Below are positions 44,703 to 54,233 of a stretch of DNA of 64,000 bases, in pieces. A model generated the notes under the pieces. That model was not told where the DNA came from and searched no databases. It was given only the letters and a program-made list of their open reading frames with translations. Source of the stretch: Aquimarina rhabdastrellae (lineage in GTDB: Bacteria; Bacteroidota; Bacteroidia; Flavobacteriales; Flavobacteriaceae); the NCBI GenBank assembly GCA_947387485.1, contig CANDNT010000001.1:186001-250000 (forward strand). The letters are read 5' to 3'. The translations under genes and the position numbers were made by a program. Positions within the stretch are counted from its first letter, which is position 1, and each line of letters opens with the position of its first letter.

Positions 44703-45975
44703 TTCTATATTTTTTAAATAAGATGCAGGCATTTACATCTCCAAAACCAAAGCTCGCTTTGGCTATTATATCAGGTTGAACAGTTATTGTTTGAGTTGGT
44801 ATTTTATCATGAGTAATCATCTTTGTTATTTCTGGATGAAGATCTTCACAGTTTAAATTTCCAAAAATATACCCCTTTTGTAATTGTAGTACAGTTGCTA
44901 CACTTTCTATACTTCCAGAAGCACTCAGACAATGCCCTGTCATGCTTTTTAAAGAATTAATATACGGAAAATCTTTTCCTTTTCTATTCAGTGCTTTACA
45001 CCAATTCTCAATTTCAGTAGCATCTTTGCTCGTTGCTGTTAGATGACCGTTAATAGCATCTATTTCTTTGGCATTAATATCTGCATTTGCTATAGCATTC
45101 TCTATACATCGTACAACGGCTTTTCTATTAGGAGCTGTCATACTCCCACCATTACGTTGTCCTCCACTATTCACATGACCTCCTATTATTTCGGCATAAA
45201 TTTTTGCGCCTCTTTGTATAGCATGTTCATACTCTTCTACCACCAATGCTCCTGCTCCACTTCCTGGAACAAAACCTTTTGCACTGGCACTCATAGGCCT
45301 TGATGCTTCTTTGGGATTATCATTATATTTACTAGGTAATATTCGCATAGCATCAAACCCTCCCCATACATAAGGACTACCATCACTAGTACTTCCTGCC
45401 AAAATCGCTTTTGCATTCCCTATTTTTATTCGCTCATAAGCCATCATAATAGCTTCGGTTCCTGTACTACATGCAGATGAATTTGTAGTAACGATATTAC
45501 CACAGCCTAATTTCCCTCCTAAAAAAGCACTTATACCACTAGCCATAGTTTGCGGAACTGTAGTGCTTCCTAAACGTCTAACTTTTCCTTCGTCAACTTT
45601 GTATATTGCTTCTCTAAATTTATCAACTCCTAAAATTCCTGTTCCAAAAATGACTCCATAATCCCAATTAACTTCTTCTGAATTTTCTGTATCAAAACCT
45701 GCATCTCTCCATGCATCTAAACCTGCAATAACTCCATATTCTAAGCCTGAAGCATTTAAATCTTTTAACTCTATTTGCTTAAAGTAATTATTTAAATAAT
45801 CATTATTATAATCAGGTAAACCAGCTATTTGACATGAAAATTTTAATTGTTCTAATTCTTCAATAAATGAAATTCCGCTTTTACCATTTTGAATAGCTTG
45901 ATCAAACTCTTCTAGAGTTATTCCATTGGGAGCAACTACACCTAATCCTGTAATAACAACTCTACGAGTTTTCAT
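44692..45975 (-). CDS. Beta-ketoacyl-ACP synthase (FabF-like) of the type III polyketide cluster
   Basis: The 427-residue protein carries the complete ketosynthase Cys-His-His triad: Cys169 in TTNSSACSTGTEA, His311 in INGHLTATSKDATE and His348 in SLKSMTGHCLSASGS, along with Lys343. The first histidine motif differs from the NGHGTGTP form of housekeeping FabF, which suggests a specialised role. It condenses malonyl-ACP with an acyl-ACP. It follows the dehydratase after eight bases and overlaps the ACP gene, so the three act together. Confidence 0.93.
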   Translation of the reverse strand: MKTRRVVITGLGVVAPNGITLEEFDQAIQNGKSGISFIEELEQLKFSCQIAGLPDYNNDYLNNYFKQIELKDLNASGLEYGVIAGLDAWRDAGFDTENSEEVNWDYGVIFGTGILGVDKFREAIYKVDEGKVRRLGSTTVPQTMASGISAFLGGKLGCGNIVTTNSSACSTGTEAIMMAYERIKIGNAKAILAGSTSDGSPYVWGGFDAMRILPSKYNDNPKEASRPMSASAKGFVPGSGAGALVVEEYEHAIQRGAKIYAEIIGGHVNSGGQRNGGSMTAPNRKAVVRCIENAIANADINAKEIDAINGHLTATSKDATEIENWCKALNRKGKDFPYINSLKSMTGHCLSASGSIESVATVLQLQKGYIFGNLNCEDLHPEITKMITHDKIPTQTITVQPDIIAKASFGFGDVNACILFKKYRNEK

Positions 45976-45983
45976 ATCCTATA

Positions 45984-46427
45984 TTATTTGATTAACATTC
46001 CAGCTAAAATTCCTTTGGCTACTATTTCATCTTTTTCATTATACATTTTTACTTCACATTTCAATTTATGAAATCTGTAATACATCTTTTTTGCTTTTAC
46101 TTTCACTTGTTCTTTGGGATAAACAGGTTTAATAAACTCAATGTCCGTACTCGTCATTACTATTCTTAATGCCGTAGTATCTTCTGCCATAAGATAGATT
46201 CCAAAACAAACAAGACCTATCTGAGCCATACATTCGGTAAGAATCACACCTGGCGTTATTGGATTGTTCTTAAAATGACTTTTATAAAAATATTCTGTTT
46301 CTTTAAATCGATAGTTTCCTTCTATCTTATCTAGACTTAGATGTGTAAGCTCATCTACAAAACAAAAATCATCACCATATGGCAATTGTGCAATAATTTC
46401 TTCACTAGTCATATCTCTTTTTACCAT
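45984..46427 (-). CDS. 3-hydroxyacyl-ACP dehydratase (FabZ-like hotdog protein)
   Basis: The 147-residue protein has the FabA/FabZ active site: His51 in SHFKNNPITPGV and Glu65 in ILTECMAQIG. The family motif HFPxxPxxPG is altered at the third position (K for P), but the catalytic pair is intact. It dehydrates 3-hydroxyacyl-ACP in chain building. It overlaps the end of the type III synthase gene by seven bases. It differs from the FabZ domain of the LpxC-FabZ fusion in this window, so it is a pathway-specific copy. Confidence 0.88.
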   Translation of the reverse strand: MVKRDMTSEEIIAQLPYGDDFCFVDELTHLSLDKIEGNYRFKETEYFYKSHFKNNPITPGVILTECMAQIGLVCFGIYLMAEDTTALRIVMTSTDIEFIKPVYPKEQVKVKAKKMYYRFHKLKCEVKMYNEKDEIVAKGILAGMLIK

Positions 46428-47473
46428 TGTAACAAAATACGTTGAGCAGAAAATCCTGGACCAAAACTAAGCATCAACCCTAATGTACCTTCTTCTTGAG
46501 TTTCTTTCATAAACTCTTCTAATACATATAATACTGTCGCGCTACTCATGTTTCCATATTCTCTAAGAATCATCTTAGTGTGATCTATATTTTTACCTAG
46601 TGAGCCAAATAGTGATTCTACAGTTTGTACAATTTTTTTCCCTCCAGGATGAAAAATCAGATGTTGTACATTTTCTATTTTTTTTCCGTATTTATCCAAA
46701 AAGGGATGTATAATTTCTGGAAAATGTAAAGCTATAGTTTCAGGTACGCTAGGATCCAAGATCATTTGCAATCCTGTATTTGTTAATTTAAATCCCATCA
46801 TCTGTGTAGCACCATAAAAATGATACATTGCATCACCTAAAATCTTAGGTCCTTTTGCATCTTCTTCAGAGGACATTAATACACAAGCCGCTCCATCTCC
46901 AAAAATAGCTGCACTTACAATATTAGTCATACTATAATCATCTAGTTGAAAAGTTGCTGTAGGTGCTTCTACAGCTATTACTGCTGCTCTTTTACCTGGA
47001 TTAGCTGCTAAAAAATTATGCGCATATATCATTCCTGACACTCCTGCTGCACATCCCATTTCTGTAACAGGTAATCGTATAATATCTTGTTTTAATTCTA
47101 ATTCGTTAATGAGGTAGGCATCTAAAGAAGGAATCATGATTCCTGTACAACTTACCGTAATGATATAATCAATAGAGTTAGCTTTCCAATTCGCTTTGTC
47201 TAATGCTTTTTCAAGCGAAGCTTTTCCTAACTTTTTAATTTCTCTTATATAAATATCGTTTTTTTCTTCAAAAGATGTTGCTGTAAACACTTCTTCTATA
47301 CTCATTATTCCGTAACGTTTTTCTACAGCAGCATTCTGAAAAATCTTTAAAACCTTTCGCCTAAATCTATCTTCTTGTCCATCTAACCACATTGAAACAA
47401 AAGGAAGTATCTCTTCTGTTGCTCTCATATATGGCGGTAATTCTTTCGATACAGCTGTAATCTTTACACTCAA
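46421..47473 (-). CDS. Type III polyketide synthase (chalcone/stilbene synthase superfamily)
   Basis: The 350-residue protein has the type III catalytic triad: Cys141 in VTEMGCAAGVSGM, His275 in HLIFHPGGKK and Asn308 in REYGNMSSATVLYVL, and the C-terminal signature LSFGPGFSAQRILL. Such enzymes extend an acyl starter with malonyl-CoA and cyclise it into alkylpyrones, alkylresorcinols or phloroglucinols. No ATG is available at the start; the frame opens with TTG at 47473, 17 bases after the methyltransferase stop. The neighbouring FAS-like genes suggest that an acyl-ACP supplies the starter. Confidence 0.92.
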   Translation of the reverse strand: MSVKITAVSKELPPYMRATEEILPFVSMWLDGQEDRFRRKVLKIFQNAAVEKRYGIMSIEEVFTATSFEEKNDIYIREIKKLGKASLEKALDKANWKANSIDYIITVSCTGIMIPSLDAYLINELELKQDIIRLPVTEMGCAAGVSGMIYAHNFLAANPGKRAAVIAVEAPTATFQLDDYSMTNIVSAAIFGDGAACVLMSSEEDAKGPKILGDAMYHFYGATQMMGFKLTNTGLQMILDPSVPETIALHFPEIIHPFLDKYGKKIENVQHLIFHPGGKKIVQTVESLFGSLGKNIDHTKMILREYGNMSSATVLYVLEEFMKETQEEGTLGLMLSFGPGFSAQRILLQW

Positions 47474-47489
47474 AATAAGTTTATTTTTG

Positions 47490-48200
47490 TTACTTCTTTA
47501 TAAGCCATTGATATCTAAAGGCCCATTTCCATTTAATATCATGTTTATATTCTTTAAAAGCTATTGACCATGCTTTTAATTCTTTTCTTTTAAACCCTTT
47601 CAATATCGAAATCAATCCATCATTTTTTGCCATAGGATTTCTCAAAAAGAAAAAGCATACAACTATAAATAAATAGTATGCTAATGCACTACGATGTAAA
47701 TCATTAATGACTATACCAATAGCGCTTTGTTGAATTCCATTAGTTAAGATTTTTTTTATTTCGGTATTCGTAAAATGATGCAATGTCAATGTGCATAACA
47801 AAATATCATAAGTTCTATTAATATACGGTTCTTCAAAAATATTTTCACAATAGAAGGTAATATTCGTATAATTCTTTGATAATAAATTTGCCTGATCTAT
47901 AGTAAATTGATTTGCGTCTACACCTATTAATTCAAAATCATAACCTTGTTGAATTGCATAATCAGCCAACATTCTCAACATATCTCCATTACCACAACCT
48001 ATATCAATTATCTTATATTTCTTATCTTTTGATTTATGCTTTAATAAATCAATTACCCCATTTATAGTTATTTTATTACCACCCAACCACTTATTAATCT
48101 TAGCAATGTCTCTTAATGTTTTTTCTAAAACAACTCCCTCAAGATGAAAATCATCCATCCATTCTTCTTCATTACTACGATATTTAGTATTTATGATCAT
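47490..48200 (-). CDS. SAM-dependent methyltransferase
   Basis: The 236-residue protein has a class I SAM-binding motif (IIDIGCGNGDML at residues 64-75) and a second strand acidic residue (LIGVDANQ at 91-98). The C-terminal part includes a hydrophobic stretch (ALAYYLFIVVCFFFL near 175-190) that may associate it with the membrane or a lipid substrate. In the operon it probably methylates the polyketide product, by analogy with methyltransferases in characterised type III clusters. It overlaps the flavoprotein gene by four bases. Confidence 0.85.
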   Translation of the reverse strand: MIINTKYRSNEEEWMDDFHLEGVVLEKTLRDIAKINKWLGGNKITINGVIDLLKHKSKDKKYKIIDIGCGNGDMLRMLADYAIQQGYDFELIGVDANQFTIDQANLLSKNYTNITFYCENIFEEPYINRTYDILLCTLTLHHFTNTEIKKILTNGIQQSAIGIVINDLHRSALAYYLFIVVCFFFLRNPMAKNDGLISILKGFKRKELKAWSIAFKEYKHDIKWKWAFRYQWLIKK

Positions 48201-49321
48201 ACTAATGGTCTACCATGTGTTTTACTAATTACTAAAGGGGTTAACCAAGGAAAAACTTTTGCTATACCATAAGTAATGTTCTGCAAAATAGGGTTTAATA
48301 ATATTCCCTGAAGCACTCTTCCTGTCTTTAATCTTAGTCCGAATTGTTTTTTCCATGCTTTGGCATACATTAGTTCTAATTCGTCTCTACTTTTTTCCAT
48401 TCCGTGATAATACTTAGAAATCAGTTTAGAAACAATTTGCCCACTTTGTATAGCCATTGCCATTCCATTACCACATAAAGGATGTATTAATCCAGCAGCA
48501 TCACCACACATAAAGATATGATTTACAACTGGTTTTTTATATTCAAAATTGATCTGACTTATTGTAATTGGTTTTTCAAAAGTCATTGTTGCATTTTCAA
48601 AAAACTGTTTTAGGTTAGGATTTTTATACATTACCTCTTCTTGAAACTTTTCTATATTTTTAAAACGCTTAAAGCTATCGTAGTTAACCATATAACATAC
48701 GTTTACTTTTTCATCTTCAACTTTAGAAATTCCACAATACCCGCCTTTAAAATTATGCAATGCTACGGTATCTTCTTGTATTCTAGCTTTATAATGTGCT
48801 TTTACAGCTAACCATGGTGATTTTTTATTGCTAAATCCTCTTTTTAATGTACGATCAAGTCCAGAACGTTTTCCATAAGCTCCTATAACGAAATCGCTTG
48901 TAAACGTACCATGTGTTCCTGTGGTTATCCCAAATGTATCTTCTTCATAAAATACATCAGTTACTTGATCTATAATTAATTTAACGCCTAAACGTTTGGC
49001 TTCTTCCCATAAGAAATTATCTAATGAATGCCTACTGACTCCAAATCCTCCTAACGGTAATTCACTCTTAACTAAATTTCCAGAAGAAGTACTTATTTGA
49101 AAATTAGTAATATTAATAGGTTTTAGATCACAAATATTAAGATTTAACTGTTTTAGATAAGGTAATACTTCGTTTGAAATATATTCACCACAAACCTTAT
49201 GTTTAGGATACTCTTCTTTTTCTATTAAAGTGACCTCTATACCTTGCTGAATTAAATCTATAGCACTAGTAAGGCCTGCAAGACCACCTCCAATAATTAC
49301 TATGTAGGAATGTTTTTTCAT
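48197..49321 (-). CDS. FAD-dependent oxidoreductase of the geranylgeranyl reductase/monooxygenase group
   Basis: The 374-residue protein has the N-terminal FAD motif IIGGGLAGLTSA at residues 9-20, a KHKVCGEYIS segment at 40-50 that is typical of the geranylgeranyl reductase-like family, and the second FAD motif MCGDAAGLIHPLCGNG at 271-286. It could hydroxylate an aromatic product or reduce a lipid chain; the family contains both activities. It is the first gene of the type III polyketide operon. Confidence 0.88.
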   Translation of the reverse strand: MKKHSYIVIIGGGLAGLTSAIDLIQQGIEVTLIEKEEYPKHKVCGEYISNEVLPYLKQLNLNICDLKPINITNFQISTSSGNLVKSELPLGGFGVSRHSLDNFLWEEAKRLGVKLIIDQVTDVFYEEDTFGITTGTHGTFTSDFVIGAYGKRSGLDRTLKRGFSNKKSPWLAVKAHYKARIQEDTVALHNFKGGYCGISKVEDEKVNVCYMVNYDSFKRFKNIEKFQEEVMYKNPNLKQFFENATMTFEKPITISQINFEYKKPVVNHIFMCGDAAGLIHPLCGNGMAMAIQSGQIVSKLISKYYHGMEKSRDELELMYAKAWKKQFGLRLKTGRVLQGILLNPILQNITYGIAKVFPWLTPLVISKTHGRPLV

Positions 49322-49365
49322 ATTAATAACGCCCCTTCAGCTTTATACTTGTGCCTATATAAAAC

Positions 49366-49393
49366 TAAAATCTCGATTATGGTCGAGATTTTA
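49366..49393 (-). terminator. Terminator after the MFS gene
   Basis: TAAAATCTCGA (49366-49376) and TCGAGATTTTA (49383-49393) form a perfect 11-base-pair stem. It lies between the MFS gene stop (49419) and the polyketide operon start (49321), so the operon has its own promoter. Confidence 0.75.
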
Positions 49394-49418
49394 ATAGATA
49401 CTTTACATCGAATGTATA

Positions 49419-50711
49419 TTATTTTTCATCTTTTCTAGGTACACGCATAAGTAATACTACTCCTACAATAAAGAATACTACTAGGAATAATACCGCATTA
49501 CGCATACTTCCTGTAACAAGATCAACAGTTGCATAGATTCCCATACCAATAATAATTCCAATTTTTTCTGCAACATCATAAAAGCTAAAATATGACGTGG
49601 TATCTTCTGTCTTAGGTAATAACTTTGCATATGTCGATCTAGACAAGGCTTGAATTCCACCCATTACTAATCCAACTACTCCAGCAGTTGCATAAAACTG
49701 AATAGGTTCTGTTATAAAATATGCATATACACATAGCACTATCCATATTATATTAATTCCTATTAACGTAACGATATTTCCATATTTGTTAGAACATCTT
49801 GATGTTAAAATTGCTCCTCCTACGGCTACAAGTTGAATTATTAATATACTCACAATTAGTCCCATAGTTTTTTCTCCAGAGCCACCCCAATTTACTTCTT
49901 GTTCTCCAAAATAAGTCGCCACTAACATTACCGTTTGTACTGCCATGCTGTAAACAAAAAAAGCTACAAGGTATTTTTTTAGCCTTTCATTTTCTCCCAT
50001 TGCAGTCCATACACCCTTCAATTCTCTAAAACCTTTAAAGAATACGTCTTTTGTCAATTTATGCCCTGTATTTCCTTTAGGTAAATAATAGTAAGCATAT
50101 TGACTAAATACGATCCACCATACTCCCACCATAAGAAAAGAGATTTTCATTGCTTGAATTTGAGGAGCTCCTTCTTCTGCCCCCATTACCATAGCTAAAT
50201 TCACTATCAATAGAATCACACTTCCTATATATCCTAATGAATATCCTTTGGCACTTACTTTGTCTTGTTGTTCTGGATATGCTATATCTGGTAAATAGGA
50301 ATTATAAAACACTATACTTCCCCAAAAACCAACCAAAGCAAAAATATAGCAAAGTAAACTAAAATAGATTGTTTCTTTACTAAACCAATACAATCCTATG
50401 CAAGACAAGGCTCCTAGATAATTAAAAAATTTCATAAAGAATTTCTTATTACCTAAATAATCTGCAATACCTGAAAGGATAGGCGAACTAAGTGCTACAA
50501 TAATAAATCCTATTGCTGTAGTATAATTAATTAAAGGTGTACTACGAATGAATTTTCCGAAAATAGCTATTTCTTCACCTTTATCGAATAATGCTCCATA
50601 AAAAATGGGAAATACCGCAGAAACAATAGTTAAACTATATACTGAGTTTGCCCAATCATAAGATGCCCATGCATTTAATAATTTTTTATGGCCTTTAGGT
50701 AGTCTTTGCAT
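49419..50711 (-). CDS. MFS transporter of the UMF1 (Atg22-like) family
   Basis: The 430-residue protein has 12 membrane segments and the N-terminal signature NAWASYDWANSVYSLTIVSAVFP, which marks the UMF1 family related to yeast Atg22. The second half repeats the MFS pattern (VMGGIQALSRSTYAKLLPKTEDTTSYFSFYDVAEK is a hallmark near residue 350). Bacterial substrates are not known. It has a terminator on both sides, so it is a single-gene transcript. It stands upstream of the polyketide operon but is not part of it. Confidence 0.9.
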   Translation of the reverse strand: MQRLPKGHKKLLNAWASYDWANSVYSLTIVSAVFPIFYGALFDKGEEIAIFGKFIRSTPLINYTTAIGFIIVALSSPILSGIADYLGNKKFFMKFFNYLGALSCIGLYWFSKETIYFSLLCYIFALVGFWGSIVFYNSYLPDIAYPEQQDKVSAKGYSLGYIGSVILLIVNLAMVMGAEEGAPQIQAMKISFLMVGVWWIVFSQYAYYYLPKGNTGHKLTKDVFFKGFRELKGVWTAMGENERLKKYLVAFFVYSMAVQTVMLVATYFGEQEVNWGGSGEKTMGLIVSILIIQLVAVGGAILTSRCSNKYGNIVTLIGINIIWIVLCVYAYFITEPIQFYATAGVVGLVMGGIQALSRSTYAKLLPKTEDTTSYFSFYDVAEKIGIIIGMGIYATVDLVTGSMRNAVLFLVVFFIVGVVLLMRVPRKDEK

Positions 50712-50720
50712 AATATTAAA

Positions 50721-50762
50721 AAATTAGAAGCGCTACTTTGTATCAAGCAGCGCTTCTAATTT
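50721..50762 (-). terminator. Terminator after the M48 peptidase gene
   Basis: AAATTAGAAGCGCT (50721-50734) and AGCGCTTCTAATTT (50749-50762) form a perfect 14-base-pair stem 34 bases beyond the stop at 50797. Confidence 0.85.
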
Positions 50763-50796
50763 AACTATTATCTTTAATACTAAAAGGATTTTACAA

Positions 50797-51618
50797 TTAT
50801 TTAAAACTTGTAACTCCAAATTTTTTAGCTTCAGCTTTTGCTTCTGGAGCCCAAGCTGTCAAATTATTGATACGTGTATCATTTGATGGGTGCGTACTCA
50901 TGAATTCTGGTGGTGCTTGTCCTCCACTATTAGCTTTCATACGTTTCCATAATTCTGCTGCTTCATCTGGGTTATATCCAGCAATAGCCATTAATTGTAA
51001 TCCTATACGATCAGCTTCAGTTTCATGACTTCTACTGAATGGCAACATTACTCCAAATTGACTTCCTAAACCAAAAGCAGTACCTATAATTTGCTGTGTT
51101 TGCTCATTTTTTCCACTAACAGCAATTGCTGTAACCGCACCAGTTACTTGCTGAATTTGTCCTGCACTCATACGCTGCTGTCCATGATTTGCCAATGCAT
51201 GTGCTACTTCATGCCCCATAATAGCTGCCACTCCTCTCTCTCCATTGGCAATAGGTAAGATTCCAGTATAAAATACAATTTTACCACCTGGCATACACCA
51301 TGCATTCACAGTTTTATCATCTACAAGATTGTATTCCCATTTATAATCTTTTAAATATCCCTGATATCCATTAGCATTTAACCAGCGTTCTGCTGCTTTG
51401 GCTATTTTTTGCCCAACTTTTGTAATCATTTGAGCATCTTTTGTTCCCTTTATTACTTTATTTTCTCCTAAAAACTGATCATATTGTTGAAAAGCTGAAG
51501 GAAATATCTGCGTATTAGGTACTAATGCCAAGGTCTTTTTACCTGTAAAAGGATTTGTTGCACATGACAAAAAAAGTCCGACAACTCCTAACATTACCAC
51601 TATTTTTTTTGTTTTCAT
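50797..51618 (-). CDS. M48 family metallopeptidase lipoprotein
   Basis: The 273-residue protein has a lipobox (LFLSC, Cys19) and the zinc motif HEVAH in MGHEVAHALANHG near residue 135, with a third ligand in SRSHETEADRIGLQLMA. This is the pattern of the BepA/YcaL group of periplasmic M48 peptidases, which act in outer membrane protein quality control. In Flavobacteriia such proteins are usually single-copy housekeeping lipoproteins. No partner gene is adjacent. Confidence 0.92.
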   Translation of the reverse strand: MKTKKIVVMLGVVGLFLSCATNPFTGKKTLALVPNTQIFPSAFQQYDQFLGENKVIKGTKDAQMITKVGQKIAKAAERWLNANGYQGYLKDYKWEYNLVDDKTVNAWCMPGGKIVFYTGILPIANGERGVAAIMGHEVAHALANHGQQRMSAGQIQQVTGAVTAIAVSGKNEQTQQIIGTAFGLGSQFGVMLPFSRSHETEADRIGLQLMAIAGYNPDEAAELWKRMKANSGGQAPPEFMSTHPSNDTRINNLTAWAPEAKAEAKKFGVTSFK

Positions 51619-51803
51619 AAAAGATGATTGTTTAATATCTGTTACACTTATACTTTTTTGTTTCTATCGCTACAATGCTTCTTATAAAAATACAAAATAT
51701 GCATTATATTTTAATCATTCTTTATTTAGATTCTATAATGAATCCTCGATTAACTTCTTATTTATGCGATAAAAAACATTATCAGCTGATTATGCTAAAT
51801 AAA

Positions 51804-51836
51804 AAAACCTCTTGAATTCTTTTATCAAGAGGTTTT
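51804..51836 (-). terminator. Terminator after sucD
   Basis: AAAACCTCTTGA (51804-51815) and TCAAGAGGTTTT (51825-51836) form a perfect 12-base-pair stem, followed on the minus strand by an A/T-rich tail. It lies 22 bases beyond the sucD stop. Confidence 0.9.
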
Positions 51837-51858
51837 AATTTTTATGTTTAGAGAGTAA

Positions 51859-52731
51859 TTATCCTAATACTTCTGCTACTTTTTTACCAATCTCAGCTGG
51901 AGAATCAACTACGTGAATTCCACACTCGCGCATAATAGCTTTTTTAGCCGCAGCAGTATCTTCACTACCACCTACTATTGCACCTGCATGTCCCATTGTA
52001 CGTCCTGCTGGAGCAGTTTCTCCTGCTATGAAACCTACAACTGGTTTAGTTGTTCCACTTTCTTTAATCCACTTAGCTGCATCTGCTTCTAATTGACCAC
52101 CGATTTCACCAATCATCACAACACATTCAGTTTCTGGATCATTGATTAATAATTCAACAGCTTCTTTTGTAGTAGTTCCGATAATTGGATCTCCACCAAT
52201 ACCAATAGCCGTAGTAATACCTAATCCTTGTTTTACAACTTGATCTGCTGCTTCATAAGTTAATGTACCAGATTTTGAAACGATACCTACTTTACCTTGC
52301 TTAAATACAAAACCAGGCATAATCCCTACTTTTGCTTCACCTGGAGTAATAACTCCTGGGCAGTTAGGACCGATAAGACGACAATCTTTATCTTTAATAA
52401 AATCTGAAGCCTTAATCATATCTGCTACAGGAATTCCTTCAGTAATAGTAATAATTACTTTAATTCCTGCATCAGCTGCTTCCATAATAGCGTCTGCTGC
52501 AAATGCTGGTGGTACAAAAATAATTGTAGTATCAGCTCCTACTTTTTCTACAGCTTCTTTAACTGTATTAAAAACAGGTTTATCAAGGTGTGTTTGTCCA
52601 CCTTTACCTGGAGTAACTCCTCCTACGATGTTTGTTCCGTACTCAATCATTTGTCCAGCGTGGAAAGTTCCTTCACTTCCAGTGAAACCTTGAACAATTA
52701 TTTTTGAATCTTTATTTACTAAAACACTCAT
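51859..52731 (-). CDS. sucD: Succinyl-CoA synthetase alpha subunit
   Basis: The 290-residue protein matches SucD throughout: the CoA-binding region [33 protein letters not shown], the [12 protein letters not shown] segment and the phospho-histidine in [13 protein letters not shown] near residue 245. It joins with SucB/SucC to convert succinyl-CoA to succinate with nucleotide formation in the TCA cycle. The beta subunit gene (sucC) is not in this window, as is usual in Bacteroidota where the two are separate. It is the last gene of the region before its terminator. Confidence 0.97.
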   Translation of the reverse strand: MSVLVNKDSKIIVQGFTGSEGTFHAGQMIEYGTNIVGGVTPGKGGQTHLDKPVFNTVKEAVEKVGADTTIIFVPPAFAADAIMEAADAGIKVIITITEGIPVADMIKASDFIKDKDCRLIGPNCPGVITPGEAKVGIMPGFVFKQGKVGIVSKSGTLTYEAADQVVKQGLGITTAIGIGGDPIIGTTTKEAVELLINDPETECVVMIGEIGGQLEADAAKWIKESGTTKPVVGFIAGETAPAGRTMGHAGAIVGGSEDTAAAKKAIMRECGIHVVDSPAEIGKKVAEVLG

Positions 52732-52802
52732 TGCGTTATGATTTATTTTTTGGATGTTTCAAAAGTAAGCTTTTGAACATTATAGTTAAAATGAATTTCC
52801 AA

Positions 52803-53204
52803 TTATTTTAAAAGAAAAGATTTTAGAGTTTCTAAAGTGTTATCTGCCTGCTGACTGATTTGATATCCTTTGTATAACTTTTGATCTTTTAATTCCCATA
52901 TAGTAACAAAATGTGCTAACACATCTTCTTGTTCTGGTTGTTCTATAGGTCTAGCAAAATAGGTATATCTTACAGTTACGGTATCATTCTCTTCTAACAA
53001 ATGACTAATTTCTGCTCTTAATGATATAAAAGATGTAGACATTTCTTCAAAAAGGGATACTAATCCTTTATAATCTCTTTGATTAAATCCAAAACTGCTA
53101 TTCCAATCTAAAGTAACCTCTGGATGTAAATACGTCGTAAATACCGATTCCTCTTTAAGTAGATCTTTTTCGTAAAATGATTTTACTATTTCTTTAGCAC
53201 TCAT
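52803..53204 (-). CDS. NTF2-like (SnoaL family) protein
   Basis: The 133-residue protein folds as a single NTF2-like domain (KEIVKSFYEKDLLKEESVFTTYLHPEVTLDWNSSFGFNQRDYKGLVSLFEEM, then HLLEENDTVTVRYTYFARPI and a closing WELKDQKLYKGYQIS). It has no signal peptide. It starts four bases after the lpxD paralogue stop, so it is co-transcribed with that gene. Its function is unknown; small NTF2-like proteins often bind hydrophobic ligands. It is unrelated in position to the NTF2-like cluster at 26-29 kb. Confidence 0.8.
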   Translation of the reverse strand: MSAKEIVKSFYEKDLLKEESVFTTYLHPEVTLDWNSSFGFNQRDYKGLVSLFEEMSTSFISLRAEISHLLEENDTVTVRYTYFARPIEQPEQEDVLAHFVTIWELKDQKLYKGYQISQQADNTLETLKSFLLK

Positions 53205-53208
53205 TATA

Positions 53209-54150
53209 TTATGGATTTTTGTTTTTGATTTGCTCGATTAAATCCGGTACCTGACGTATTGCTGCAATTTCTTTATACTTTTTTCTGAAGCTATCTGCTG
53301 GTGTACCAAAATAACTTTGTTCACCTTTTAATGATTTACTTACTCCAGATTGTGCAGAAATCACTGCTTTTTTACCTATAGTAATACCACTAGTTATCCC
53401 AACTTGTCCCCAAATAGTCACTTCGTCTTCAATAACTACACATCCAGCTATTCCTACTTGAGATGCTATTAAGCATTTTTTACCTATTACCGTATCGTGC
53501 CCTACATGTACCTGATTATCAAGTTTGCTTCCTTTTTTAATTGTAGTATCTCCAGTAACTCCCTTATCGATTGTACATAATGCACCTAAATGTACATCAT
53601 CTTCTATTACTACTCTACCTCCAGATTTAAGTTGATCAAAACCTTCTGGACGATTTTTATAATAAAAAGCATCTGCACCTAATATTGTTCCAGAATGAAT
53701 AGTAACTCTATCACCTATCACAGCTCCGTCATAAATAGTTACATTGGCATGAATTAAACAATCATCACCAATTTTAACATTGTTACCTACAAAAGCTCCT
53801 GGTTGTATAATAGTATTTTCTCCTATTTGTGCTGTACTAGCAACTTCTTTATCTGCTTTTTCAAAAGGCTTGAAGAACGTTGTTAACGTATTGAAATCTC
53901 TAAAAGGGTCGTCTGATATCAATAAAGCTTTTCCTTCTGGACAATCAACTTTCTTATTAATCAAAATAATAGTTGCTGCACTTTCTAATGCTTTATCGTA
54001 GTATTTAGGATGATCTACAAAAACAATATCTCCAGGTGTAACCACATGAATCTCGTTCATTCCTTCTACAGGAAAATCTGCATCTCCTACAAACTCAGCC
54101 GAAATAATTGTTGCTATTTGCTGAAGTGTATACGTATGGGGAAATTTCAT
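53209..54150 (-). CDS. Second LpxD-like acyltransferase (hexapeptide repeat)
   Basis: The 313-residue protein has the LpxD N-terminal uridine-binding part (about residues 1-100) followed by a left-handed beta helix of hexapeptide repeats and the HDTVIGKKC segment with the catalytic-type histidine. It is shorter than the canonical LpxD at 57043-58071 (342 residues) and lacks the usual IAHNVEIGEHT sequence. It is most simply a paralogue that acylates a different sugar or lipid step, though redundancy with LpxD cannot be excluded. It is separated from efp by a terminator. Confidence 0.85.
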   Translation of the reverse strand: MKFPHTYTLQQIATIISAEFVGDADFPVEGMNEIHVVTPGDIVFVDHPKYYDKALESAATIILINKKVDCPEGKALLISDDPFRDFNTLTTFFKPFEKADKEVASTAQIGENTIIQPGAFVGNNVKIGDDCLIHANVTIYDGAVIGDRVTIHSGTILGADAFYYKNRPEGFDQLKSGGRVVIEDDVHLGALCTIDKGVTGDTTIKKGSKLDNQVHVGHDTVIGKKCLIASQVGIAGCVVIEDEVTIWGQVGITSGITIGKKAVISAQSGVSKSLKGEQSYFGTPADSFRKKYKEIAAIRQVPDLIEQIKNKNP

Positions 54151-54233
54151 AAGTTAAAATAAAATCTTGTGCTAAAAATATAAAATATTATGACATTCTT
54201 GCACTAACCTATGGTATAATTATGATAAAAAAA

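Noticed and set aside
49419-50711. MFS protein as the exporter of the type III polyketide product
   Set aside because: A terminator separates it from the operon and its family (UMF1) is usually a single-gene housekeeping transporter, so the link is not supported.
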